Shown here piece after piece: positions 13,501 through 27,100 of a stretch of 64,000 bases of DNA (position 1 is its first letter; every line of letters starts with the position of its first letter). Under the pieces are notes generated by a model, which was given only the letters and a program-made list of their open reading frames with translations, had not been told where the DNA came from and did not search any database. This DNA is from Prostheceraeus crozeri. Its lineage: Eukaryota; Platyhelminthes; Polycladida; Euryleptidae. A program made the translations under genes and the position numbers. The stretch is from positions 1-64,000 of the forward strand of contig CAJQUW010011251.1 in assembly GCA_907163375.1 (NCBI GenBank), given 5' to 3'.

Positions 13501-16500
13501 GAAACTCTAGTCATCTACAAGACGTTGAAAAGGAAGAACAGCATAGCTATCGAGTTGACTCAAACTTTGAGAATACAAGCCAAAGCAATTGTCGTCATTG
13601 AGGAAACTCTGGCACAAGAAACTCTAGTCATCTACAAGACGTTGAAAAGGAAGAACAGCATAGCTATCGAGTTGACTCAAACTTTGAGAATACAAGCCAA
13701 AGCAATTGTCGCCATTGAGGAAACTCTGGCACAAGAAACTCTAGTCATCTACAAGACGTTGAAAAGGAAGAACAGCATAGCTATCGAGTTGACTCAAACT
13801 TTGAGAATACAAGCCAAAGCAATTGTCGTCATTGAGGAAACTCTGGCACAAGAAACTCTAGTCATCTACAAGACGTTGAAAAGGAAGAACAGCATAGCTA
13901 TCGAGTTGACTCAAACTTTGAGAATACAAGCCAAAGCAATTGTCGTCATTGAGGAAACTCTGGCACAAGAAACTCTACTCATCTACAAGACGTTGAAAAG
14001 GAAGAACAGCATAGCTATCGAGTTGACTCAAACTTTGAGAATACAAGCCAAAGCAATTGTCGTCATTGAGGAAACTCTGGCACAAGAAACTCTAGTCATC
14101 TACAAGACGTTGAAAAGGAAGAACAGCATAGCTATCGAGTTGACTCAAACTTTGAGAATACAAGCCAAAGCAATTGTCGTCATTGAGGAAACTCTGGCAC
14201 AAGAAACTCTAGTCATCTACAAGACGTTGAAAAGGAAGAACAGCATAGCTATCGAGTTGACTCAAACTTTGAGAATACAAGCCAAAGCAATTGTCGTCAT
14301 TGAGGAAACTCTGGCACAAGAAACTCTAGTCATCTACAAGACGTTGAAAAGGAAGAACAGCATAGCTATCGAGTTGACTCAAACTTTGAGAATACAAGCC
14401 AAAGCAATTGTCGTCATTGAGGAAACTCTGGCACAAGAAACTCTAGTCATCTACAAGACGTTGAAAAGGAAGAACAGCATAGCTATCGAGTTGACTCAAA
14501 CTTTGAGAATACAAGCCAAAGCAATTGTCGTCATTGAGGAAACTCTGGCACAAGAAACTCTAGTCATCTACAAGACGTTGAAAAGGAAGAACAGCATAGC
14601 TATCGAGTTGACTCAAACTTTGAGAATACAAGCCAAAGCAATTGTCGTCATTGAGGAAACTCTGGCACAAGAAACTCTAGTCATCTACAAGACGTTGAAA
14701 AGGAAGAACAGCATAGCTATCGAGTTGACTCAAACTTTGAGAATACAAGCCAAAGCAATTGTCGTCATTGAGGAAACTCTGGCACAAGAAACTCTAGTCA
14801 TCTACAAGACGTTGAAAAGGAAGAACAGCATAGCTATCGAGTTGACTCAAACTTTGAGAATACAAGCCAAAGCAATTGTCGTCATTGAGGAAACTCTGGC
14901 ACAAGAAACTCTAGTCATCTACAAGACGTTGAAAAGGAAGAACAGCATAGCTATCGAGTTGACTCAAACTTTGAGAATACAAGCCAAAGCAATTGTCGTC
15001 ATTGAGGAAACTCTGGCACAAGAAACTCTAGTCATCTACAAGACGTTGAAAAGGAAGAACAGCATAGCTATCGAGTTGACTCAAACTTTGAGAATACAAG
15101 CCAAAGCAATTGTCGTCATTGAGGAAACTCTGGCACAAGAAACTCTAGTCATCTACAAGACGTTGAAAAGGAAGAACAGCATAGCTATCGAGTTGACTCA
15201 AACTTTGAGAATACAAGCCAAAGCAATTGTCGTCATTGAGGAAACTCTGGCACAAGAAACTCTAGTCATCTACAAGACGTTGAAAAGGAAGAACAGCATA
15301 GCTATCGAGTTGACTCAAACTTTGAGAATACAAGCCAAAGCAATTGTCGTCATTGAGGAAACTCTGGCACAAGAAACTCTAGTCATCTACAAGACGTTGA
15401 AAAGGAAGAACAGCATAGCTATCGAGTTGACTCAAACTTTGAGAATACAAGCCAAAGCAATTGTCGTCATTGAGGAAACTCTGGCACAAGAAACTCTAGT
15501 CATCTACAAGACGTTGAAAAGGAAGAACAGCATAGCTATCGAGTTGACTCAAACTTTGAGAATACAAGCCAAAGCAATTGTCGTCATTGAGGAAACTCTG
15601 GCACAAGAAACTCTAGTCATCTACAAGACGTTGAAAAGGAAGAACAGCATAGCTATCGAGTTGACTCAAACTTTGAGAATACAAGCCAAAGCAATTGTCG
15701 TCATTGAGGAAACTCTGGCACAAGAAACTCTAGTCATCTACAAGACGTTGAAAAGGAAGAACAGCATAGCTATCGAGTTGACTCAAACTTTGAGAATACA
15801 AGCCAAAGCAATTGTCGCCATTGAGGAAACTCTGGCACAAGAAACTCTAGTCATCTACAAGACGTTGAAAAGGAAGAACAGCATAGCTATCGAGTTGACT
15901 CAAACTTTGAGAATACAAGCCAAAGCAATTGTCGTCATTGAGGAAACTCTGGCACAAGAAACTCTAGTCATCTACAAGACGTTGAAAAGGAAGAACAGCA
16001 TAGCTATCGAGTTGACTCAAACTTTGAGAATACAAGCCAAAGCAATTGTCGTCATTGAGGAAACTCTGGCACAAGAAACTCTAGTCATCTACAAGACGTT
16101 GAAAAGGAAGAACAGCATAGCTATCGAGTTGACTCAAACTTTGAGAATACAAGCCAAAGCAATTGTCGTCATTGAGGAAACTCTGGCACAAGAAACTCTA
16201 GTCATCTACAAGACGTTGAAAAGGAAGAACAGCATAGCTATCGAGTTGACTCAAACTTTGAGAATACAAGCCAAAGCAATTGTCGTCATTGAGGAAACTC
16301 TGGCACAAGAAACTCTAGTCATCTACAAGACGTTGAAAAGGAAGAACAGCATAGCTATCGAGTTGACTCAAACTTTGAGAATACAAGCCAAAGCAATTGT
16401 CGTCATTGAGGAAACTCTGGCACAAGAAACTCTAGTCATCTACAAGACGTTGAAAAGGAAGAACAGCATAGCTATCGAGTTGACTCAAACTTTGAGAATA

Positions 16501-19479
16501 CAAGCCAAAGCAATTGTCGTCATTGAGGAAACTCTGGCACAAGAAACTCTAGTCATCTACAAGACGTTGAAAAGGAAGAACAGCATAGCTATCGAGTTGA
16601 CTCAAACTTTGAGAATACAAGCCAAAGCAATTGTCGTCATTGAGGAAACTCTGGCACAAGAAACTCTAGTCATCTACAAGACGTTGAAAAGGAAGAACAG
16701 CATAGCTATCGAGTTGACTCAAACTTTGAGAATACAAGCCAAAGCAATTGTCGTCATTGAGGAAACTCTGGCACAAGAAACTCTAGTCATCTACAAGACG
16801 TTGAAAAGGAAGAACAGCATAGCTATCGAGTTGACTCAAACTTTGAGAATACAAGCCAAAGCAATTGTCGTCATTGAGGAAACTCTGGCACAAGAAACTC
16901 TAGTCATCTACAAGACGTTGAAAAGGAAGAACAGCATAGCTATCGAGTTGACTCAAACTTTGAGAATACAAGCCAAAGCAATTGTCGTCATTGAGGAAAC
17001 TCTGGCACAAGAAACTCTAGTCATCTACAAGACGTTGAAAAGGAAGAACAGCATAGCTATCGAGTTGACTCAAACTTTGAGAATACAAGCCAAAGCAATT
17101 GTCGTCATTGAGGAAACTCTGGCACAAGAAACTCTAGTCATCTACAAGACGTTGAAAAGGAAGAACAGCATAGCTATCGAGTTGACTCAAACTTTGAGAA
17201 TACAAGCCAAAGCAATTGTCGTCATTGAGGAAACTCTGGCACAAGAAACTCTAGTCATCTACAAGACGTTGAAAAGGAAGAACAGCATAGCTATCGAGTT
17301 GACTCAAACTTTGAGAATACAAGCCAAAGCAATTGTCGTCATTGAGGAAACTCTGGCACAAGAAACTCTAGTCATCTACAAGACGTTGAAAAGGAAGAAC
17401 AGCATAGCTATCGAGTTGACTCAAACTTTGAGAATACAAGCCAAAGCAATTGTCGTCATTGAGGAAACTCTGGCACAAGAAACTCTAGTCATCTACAAGA
17501 CGTTGAAAAGGAAGAACAGCATAGCTATCGAGTTGACTCAAACTTTGAGAATACAAGCCAAAGCAATTGTCGTCATTGAGGAAACTCTGGCACAAGAAAC
17601 TCTAGTCATCTACAAGACGTTGAAAAGGAAGAACAGCATAGCTATCGAGTTGACTCAAACTTTGAGAATACAAGCCAAAGCAATTGTCGTCATTGAGGAA
17701 ACTCTGGCACAAGAAACTCTAGTCATCTACAAGACGTTGAAAAGGAAGAACAGCATAGCTATCGAGTTGACTCAAACTTTGAGAATACAAGCCAAAGCAA
17801 TTGTCGCCATTGAGGAAACTCTGGCACAAGAAACTCTAGTCATCTACAAGACGTTGAAAAGGAAGAACAGCATAGCTATCGAGTTGACTCAAACTTTGAG
17901 AATACAAGCCAAAGCAATTGTCGTCATTGAGGAAACTCTGGCACAAGAAACTCTAGTCATCTACAAGACGTTGAAAAGGAAGAACAGCATAGCTATCGAG
18001 TTGACTCAAACTTTGAGAATACAAGCCAAAGCAATTGTCGCCATTGAGGAAACTCTGGCACAAGAAACTCTAGTCATCTACAAGACGTTGAAAAGGAAGA
18101 ACAGCATAGCTATCGAGTTGACTCAAACTTTGAGAATACAAGCCAAAGCAATTGTCGTCATTGAGGAAACTCTGGCACAAGAAACTCTAGTCATCTACAA
18201 GACGTTGAAAAGGAAGAACAGCATAGCTATCGAGTTGACTCAAACTTTGAGAATACAAGCCAAAGCAATTGTCGTCATTGAGGAAACTCTGGCACAAGAA
18301 ACTCTAGTCATCTACAAGACGTTGAAAAGGAAGAACAGCATAGCTATCGAGTTGACTCAAACTTTGAGAATACAAGCCAAAGCAATTGTCGTCATTGAGG
18401 AAACTCTGGCACAAGAAACTCTAGTCATCTACAAGACGTTGAAAAGGAAGAACAGCATAGCTATCGAGTTGACTCAAACTTTGAGAATACAAGCCAAAGC
18501 AATTGTCGTCATTGAGGAAACTCTGGCACAAGAAACTCTAGTCATCTACAAGACGTTGAAAAGGAAGAACAGCATAGCTATCGAGTTGACTCAAACTTTG
18601 AGAATACAAGCCAAAGCAATTGTCGTCATTGAGGAAACTCTGGCACAAGAAACTCTAGTCATCTACAAGACGTTGAAAAGGAAGAACAGCATAGCTATCG
18701 AGTTGACTCAAACTTTGAGAATACAAGCCAAAGCAATTGTCGTCATTGAGGAAACTCTGGCACAAGAAACTCTAGTCATCTACAAGACGTTGAAAAGGAA
18801 GAACAGCATAGCTATCGAGTTGACTCAAACTTTGAGAATACAAGCCAAAGCAATTGTCGTCATTGAGGAAACTCTGGCACAAGAAACTCTAGTCATCTAC
18901 AAGACGTTGAAAAGGAAGAACAGCATAGCTATCGAGTTGACTCAAACTTTGAGAATACAAGCCAAAGCAATTGTCGTCATTGAGGAAACTCTGGCACAAG
19001 AAACTCTAGTCATCTACAAGACGTTGAAAAGGAAGAACAGCATAGCTATCGAGTTGACTCAAACTTTGAGAATACAAGCCAAAGCAATTGTCGTCATTGA
19101 GGAAACTCTGGCACAAGAAACTCTAGTCATCTACAAGACGTTGAAAAGGAAGAACAGCATAGCTATCGAGTTGACTCAAACTTTGAGAATACAAGCCAAA
19201 GCAATTGTCGTCATTGAGGAAACTCTGGCACAAGAAACTCTAGTCATCTACAAGACGTTGAAAAGGAAGAACAGCATAGCTATCGAGTTGACTCAAACTT
19301 TGAGAATACAAGCCAAAGCAATTGTCGTCATTGAGGAAACTCTGGCACAAGAAACTCTAGTCATCTACAAGACGTTGAAAAGGAAGAACAGCATAGCTAT
19401 CGAGTTGACTCAAACTTTGAGAATACAAGCCAAAGCAATTGTCGCCATTGAGGAAACTCTCTGGCACAAGAAACTCTAG
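10600..19479 (+). repeat. Longest uninterrupted 117-bp block (open frame of 2959 codons, not called as a gene)
   Basis: About 76 consecutive copies without a single length change, so the stop-free frame of the monomer stays open for 2959 codons. The repeated peptide has 39 residues, is rich in Leu, Ile, Lys and Glu, and reads as probable helix (for example KTLKRKNSIAIELTQTL). Nothing flanks it that resembles a promoter, signal peptide or terminal domain. The apparent start is an internal ATG (TC ATG-type frame restart, MKRKNS) created where an upstream 119-bp copy shifts the frame. Each frame ends wherever a CT-expanded copy occurs (…ETLWHKKL). I regard the frame as fortuitous. Confidence 0.8.
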
Positions 19480-22400
19480 TCATCTACAAGACGTTGAAAA
19501 GGAAGAACAGCATAGCTATCGAGTTGACTCAAACTTTGAGAATACAAGCCAAAGCAATTGTCGTCATTGAGGAAACTCTGGCACAAGAAACTCTAGTCAT
19601 CTACAAGACGTTGAAAAGGAAGAACAGCATAGCTATCGAGTTGACTCAAACTTTGAGAATACAAGCCAAAGCAATTGTCGTCATTGAGGAAACTCTGGCA
19701 CAAGAAACTCTAGTCATCTACAAGACGTTGAAAAGGAAGAACAGCATAGCTATCGAGTTGACTCAAACTTTGAGAATACAAGCCAAAGCAATTGTCGTCA
19801 TTGAGGAAACTCTGGCACAAGAAACTCTAGTCATCTACAAGACGTTGAAAAGGAAGAACAGCATAGCTATCGAGTTGACTCAAACTTTGAGAATACAAGC
19901 CAAAGCAATTGTCGTCATTGAGGAAACTCTGGCACAAGAAACTCTAGTCATCTACAAGACGTTGAAAAGGAAGAACAGCATAGCTATCGAGTTGACTCAA
20001 ACTTTGAGAATACAAGCCAAAGCAATTGTCGTCATTGAGGAAACTCTGGCACAAGAAACTCTAGTCATCTACAAGACGTTGAAAAGGAAGAACAGCATAG
20101 CTATCGAGTTGACTCAAACTTTGAGAATACAAGCCAAAGCAATTGTCGTCATTGAGGAAACTCTGGCACAAGAAACTCTAGTCATCTACAAGACGTTGAA
20201 AAGGAAGAACAGCATAGCTATCGAGTTGACTCAAACTTTGAGAATACAAGCCAAAGCAATTGTCGTCATTGAGGAAACTCTGGCACAAGAAACTCTAGTC
20301 ATCTACAAGACGTTGAAAAGGAAGAACAGCATAGCTATCGAGTTGACTCAAACTTTGAGAATACAAGCCAAAGCAATTGTCGTCATTGAGGAAACTCTGG
20401 CACAAGAAACTCTAGTCATCTACAAGACGTTGAAAAGGAAGAACAGCATAGCTATCGAGTTGACTCAAACTTTGAGAATACAAGCCAAAGCAATTGTCGT
20501 CATTGAGGAAACTCTCTGGCACAAGAAACTCTAGTCATCTACAAGACGTTGAAAAGGAAGAACAGCATAGCTATCGAGTTGACTCAAACTTTGAGAATAC
20601 AAGCCAAAGCAATTGTCGTCATTGAGGAAACTCTGGCACAAGAAACTCTAGTCATCTACAAGACGTTGAAAAGGAAGAACAGCATAGCTATCGAGTTGAC
20701 TCAAACTTTGAGAATACAAGCCAAAGCAATTGTCGTCATTGAGGAAACTCTGGCACAAGAAACTCTAGTCATCTACAAGACGTTGAAAAGGAAGAACAGC
20801 ATAGCTATCGAGTTGACTCAAACTTTGAGAATACAAGCCAAAGCAATTGTCGTCATTGAGGAAACTCTGGCACAAGAAACTCTAGTCATCTACAAGACGT
20901 TGAAAAGGAAGAACAGCATAGCTATCGAGTTGACTCAAACTTTGAGAATACAAGCCAAAGCAATTGTCGTCATTGAGGAAACTCTGGCACAAGAAACTCT
21001 AGTCATCTACAAGACGTTGAAAAGGAAGAACAGCATAGCTATCGAGTTGACTCAAACTTTGAGAATACAAGCCAAAGCAATTGTCGTCATTGAGGAAACT
21101 CTGGCACAAGAAACTCTAGTCATCTACAAGACGTTGAAAAGGAAGAACAGCATAGCTATCGAGTTGACTCAAACTTTGAGAATACAAGCCAAAGCAATTG
21201 TCGCCATTGAGGAAACTCTGGCACAAGAAACTCTAGTCATCTACAAGACGTTGAAAAGGAAGAACAGCATAGCTATCGAGTTGACTCAAACTTTGAGAAT
21301 ACAAGCCAAAGCAATTGTCGTCATTGAGGAAACTCTGGCACAAGAAACTCTAGTCATCTACAAGACGTTGAAAAGGAAGAACAGCATAGCTATCGAGTTG
21401 ACTCAAACTTTGAGAATACAAGCCAAAGCAATTGTCGTCATTGAGGAAACTCTGGCACAAGAAACTCTAGTCATCTACAAGACGTTGAAAAGGAAGAACA
21501 GCATAGCTATCGAGTTGACTCAAACTTTGAGAATACAAGCCAAAGCAATTGTCGTCATTGAGGAAACTCTGGCACAAGAAACTCTAGTCATCTACAAGAC
21601 GTTGAAAAGGAAGAACAGCATAGCTATCGAGTTGACTCAAACTTTGAGAATACAAGCCAAAGCAATTGTCGTCATTGAGGAAACTCTGGCACAAGAAACT
21701 CTAGTCATCTACAAGACGTTGAAAAGGAAGAACAGCATAGCTATCGAGTTGACTCAAACTTTGAGAATACAAGCCAAAGCAATTGTCGTCATTGAGGAAA
21801 CTCTGGCACAAGAAACTCTAGTCATCTACAAGACGTTGAAAAGGAAGAACAGCATAGCTATCGAGTTGACTCAAACTTTGAGAATACAAGCCAAAGCAAT
21901 TGTCGTCATTGAGGAAACTCTGGCACAAGAAACTCTAGTCATCTACAAGACGTTGAAAAGGAAGAACAGCATAGCTATCGAGTTGACTCAAACTTTGAGA
22001 ATACAAGCCAAAGCAATTGTCGTCATTGAGGAAACTCTGGCACAAGAAACTCTAGTCATCTACAAGACGTTGAAAAGGAAGAACAGCATAGCTATCGAGT
22101 TGACTCAAACTTTGAGAATACAAGCCAAAGCAATTGTCGTCATTGAGGAAACTCTGGCACAAGAAACTCTAGTCATCTACAAGACGTTGAAAAGGAAGAA
22201 CAGCATAGCTATCGAGTTGACTCAAACTTTGAGAATACAAGCCAAAGCAATTGTCGCCATTGAGGAAACTCTCTGGCACAAGAAACTCTAGTCATCTACA
22301 AGACGTTGAAAAGGAAGAACAGCATAGCTATCGAGTTGACTCAAACTTTGAGAATACAAGCCAAAGCAATTGTCGTCATTGAGGAAACTCTGGCACAAGA

Positions 22401-24167
22401 AACTCTAGTCATCTACAAGACGTTGAAAAGGAAGAACAGCATAGCTATCGAGTTGACTCAAACTTTGAGAATACAAGCCAAAGCAATTGTCGTCATTGAG
22501 GAAACTCTGGCACAAGAAACTCTAGTCATCTACAAGACGTTGAAAAGGAAGAACAGCATAGCTATCGAGTTGACTCAAACTTTGAGAATACAAGCCAAAG
22601 CAATTGTCGTCATTGAGGAAACTCTGGCACAAGAAACTCTAGTCATCTACAAGACGTTGAAAAGGAAGAACAGCATAGCTATCGAGTTGACTCAAACTTT
22701 GAGAATACAAGCCAAAGCAATTGTCGTCATTGAGGAAACTCTCTGGCACAAGAAACTCTAGTCATCTACAAGACGTTGAAAAGGAAGAACAGCATAGCTA
22801 TCGAGTTGACTCAAACTTTGAGAATACAAGCCAAAGCAATTGTCGTCATTGAGGAAACTCTGGCACAAGAAACTCTAGTCATCTACAAGACGTTGAAAAG
22901 GAAGAACAGCATAGCTATCGAGTTGACTCAAACTTTGAGAATACAAGCCAAAGCAATTGTCGTCATTGAGGAAACTCTGGCACAAGAAACTCTAGTCATC
23001 TACAAGACGTTGAAAAGGAAGAACAGCATAGCTATCGAGTTGACTCAAACTTTGAGAATACAAGCCAAAGCAATTGTCGTCATTGAGGAAACTCTGGCAC
23101 AAGAAACTCTAGTCATCTACAAGACGTTGAAAAGGAAGAACAGCATAGCTATCGAGTTGACTCAAACTTTGAGAATACAAGCCAAAGCAATTGTCGTCAT
23201 TGAGGAAACTCTGGCACAAGAAACTCTAGTCATCTACAAGACGTTGAAAAGGAAGAACAGCATAGCTATCGAGTTGACTCAAACTTTGAGAATACAAGCC
23301 AAAGCAATTGTCGTCATTGAGGAAACTCTGGCACAAGAAACTCTAGTCATCTACAAGACGTTGAAAAGGAAGAACAGCATAGCTATCGAGTTGACTCAAA
23401 CTTTGAGAATACAAGCCAAAGCAATTGTCGTCATTGAGGAAACTCTGGCACAAGAAACTCTAGTCATCTACAAGACGTTGAAAAGGAAGAACAGCATAGC
23501 TATCGAGTTGACTCAAACTTTGAGAATACAAGCCAAAGCAATTGTCGTCATTGAGGAAACTCTGGCACAAGAAACTCTAGTCATCTACAAGACGTTGAAA
23601 AGGAAGAACAGCATAGCTATCGAGTTGACTCAAACTTTGAGAATACAAGCCAAAGCAATTGTCGTCATTGAGGAAACTCTGGCACAAGAAACTCTAGTCA
23701 TCTACAAGACGTTGAAAAGGAAGAACAGCATAGCTATCGAGTTGACTCAAACTTTGAGAATACAAGCCAAAGCAATTGTCGTCATTGAGGAAACTCTGGC
23801 ACAAGAAACTCTAGTCATCTACAAGACGTTGAAAAGGAAGAACAGCATAGCTATCGAGTTGACTCAAACTTTGAGAATACAAGCCAAAGCAATTGTCGTC
23901 ATTGAGGAAACTCTGGCACAAGAAACTCTAGTCATCTACAAGACGTTGAAAAGGAAGAACAGCATAGCTATCGAGTTGACTCAAACTTTGAGAATACAAG
24001 CCAAAGCAATTGTCGTCATTGAGGAAACTCTGGCACAAGAAACTCTAGTCATCTACAAGACGTTGAAAAGGAAGAACAGCATAGCTATCGAGTTGACTCA
24101 AACTTTGAGAATACAAGCCAAAGCAATTGTCGTCATTGAGGAAACTCTCTGGCACAAGAAACTCTAG

Positions 24168-27100
24168 TCATCTACAAGACGTTGAAAAGGAAGAACAGCA
24201 TAGCTATCGAGTTGACTCAAACTTTGAGAATACAAGCCAAAGCAATTGTCGTCATTGAGGAAACTCTGGCACAAGAAACTCTAGTCATCTACAAGACGTT
24301 GAAAAGGAAGAACAGCATAGCTATCGAGTTGACTCAAACTTTGAGAATACAAGCCAAAGCAATTGTCGTCATTGAGGAAACTCTGGCACAAGAAACTCTA
24401 GTCATCTACAAGACGTTGAAAAGGAAGAACAGCATAGCTATCGAGTTGACTCAAACTTTGAGAATACAAGCCAAAGCAATTGTCGTCATTGAGGAAACTC
24501 TGGCACAAGAAACTCTAGTCATCTACAAGACGTTGAAAAGGAAGAACAGCATAGCTATCGAGTTGACTCAAACTTTGAGAATACAAGCCAAAGCAATTGT
24601 CGTCATTGAGGAAACTCTCTGGCACAAGAAACTCTAGTCATCTACAAGACGTTGAAAAGGAAGAACAGCATAGCTATCGAGTTGACTCAAACTTTGAGAA
24701 TACAAGCCAAAGCAATTGTCGCCATTGAGGAAACTCTCTGGCACAAGAAACTCTAGTCATCTACAAGACGTTGAAAAGGAAGAACAGCATAGCTATCGAG
24801 TTGACTCAAACTTTGAGAATACAAGCCAAAGCAATTGTCGTCATTGAGGAAACTCTGGCACAAGAAACTCTAGTCATCTACAAGACGTTGAAAAGGAAGA
24901 ACAGCATAGCTATCGAGTTGACTCAAACTTTGAGAATACAAGCCAAAGCAATTGTCGTCATTGAGGAAACTCTGGCACAAGAAACTCTAGTCATCTACAA
25001 GACGTTGAAAAGGAAGAACAGCATAGCTATCGAGTTGACTCAAACTTTGAGAATACAAGCCAAAGCAATTGTCGTCATTGAGGAAACTCTGGCACAAGAA
25101 ACTCTAGTCATCTACAAGACGTTGAAAAGGAAGAACAGCATAGCTATCGAGTTGACTCAAACTTTGAGAATACAAGCCAAAGCAATTGTCGTCATTGAGG
25201 AAACTCTGGCACAAGAAACTCTAGTCATCTACAAGACGTTGAAAAGGAAGAACAGCATAGCTATCGAGTTGACTCAAACTTTGAGAATACAAGCCAAAGC
25301 AATTGTCGTCATTGAGGAAACTCTCTGGCACAAGAAACTCTAGTCATCTACAAGACGTTGAAAAGGAAGAACAGCATAGCTATCGAGTTGACTCAAACTT
25401 TGAGAATACAAGCCAAAGCAATTGTCGTCATTGAGGAAACTCTCTGGCACAAGAAACTCTAGTCATCTACAAGACGTTGAAAAGGAAGAACAGCATAGCT
25501 ATCGAGTTGACTCAAACTTTGAGAATACAAGCCAAAGCAATTGTCGTCATTGAGGAAACTCTCTGGCACAAGAAACTCTAGTCATCTACAAGACGTTGAA
25601 AAGGAAGAACAGCATAGCTATCGAGTTGACTCAAACTTTGAGAATACAAGCCAAAGCAATTGTCGCCATTGAGGAAACTCTGGCACAAGAAACTCTAGTC
25701 ATCTACAAGACGTTGAAAAGGAAGAACAGCATAGCTATCGAGTTGACTCAAACTTTGAGAATACAAGCCAAAGCAATTGTCGTCATTGAGGAAACTCTGG
25801 CACAAGAAACTCTAGTCATCTACAAGACGTTGAAAAGGAAGAACAGCATAGCTATCGAGTTGACTCAAACTTTGAGAATACAAGCCAAAGCAATTGTCGT
25901 CATTGAGGAAACTCTGGCACAAGAAACTCTAGTCATCTACAAGACGTTGAAAAGGAAGAACAGCATAGCTATCGAGTTGACTCAAACTTTGAGAATACAA
26001 GCCAAAGCAATTGTCGTCATTGAGGAAACTCTGGCACAAGAAACTCTAGTCATCTACAAGACGTTGAAAAGGAAGAACAGCATAGCTATCGAGTTGACTC
26101 AAACTTTGAGAATACAAGCCAAAGCAATTGTCGCCATTGAGGAAACTCTGGCACAAGAAACTCTAGTCATCTACAAGACGTTGAAAAGGAAGAACAGCAT
26201 AGCTATCGAGTTGACTCAAACTTTGAGAATACAAGCCAAAGCAATTGTCGTCATTGAGGAAACTCTGGCACAAGAAACTCTAGTCATCTACAAGACGTTG
26301 AAAAGGAAGAACAGCATAGCTATCGAGTTGACTCAAACTTTGAGAATACAAGCCAAAGCAATTGTCGTCATTGAGGAAACTCTGGCACAAGAAACTCTAG
26401 TCATCTACAAGACGTTGAAAAGGAAGAACAGCATAGCTATCGAGTTGACTCAAACTTTGAGAATACAAGCCAAAGCAATTGTCGTCATTGAGGAAACTCT
26501 GGCACAAGAAACTCTAGTCATCTACAAGACGTTGAAAAGGAAGAACAGCATAGCTATCGAGTTGACTCAAACTTTGAGAATACAAGCCAAAGCAATTGTC
26601 GTCATTGAGGAAACTCTGGCACAAGAAACTCTAGTCATCTACAAGACGTTGAAAAGGAAGAACAGCATAGCTATCGAGTTGACTCAAACTTTGAGAATAC
26701 AAGCCAAAGCAATTGTCGCCATTGAGGAAACTCTGGCACAAGAAACTCTAGTCATCTACAAGACGTTGAAAAGGAAGAACAGCATAGCTATCGAGTTGAC
26801 TCAAACTTTGAGAATACAAGCCAAAGCAATTGTCGTCATTGAGGAAACTCTGGCACAAGAAACTCTAGTCATCTACAAGACGTTGAAAAGGAAGAACAGC
26901 ATAGCTATCGAGTTGACTCAAACTTTGAGAATACAAGCCAAAGCAATTGTCGTCATTGAGGAAACTCTGGCACAAGAAACTCTAGTCATCTACAAGACGT
27001 TGAAAAGGAAGAACAGCATAGCTATCGAGTTGACTCAAACTTTGAGAATACAAGCCAAAGCAATTGTCGTCATTGAGGAAACTCTGGCACAAGAAACTCT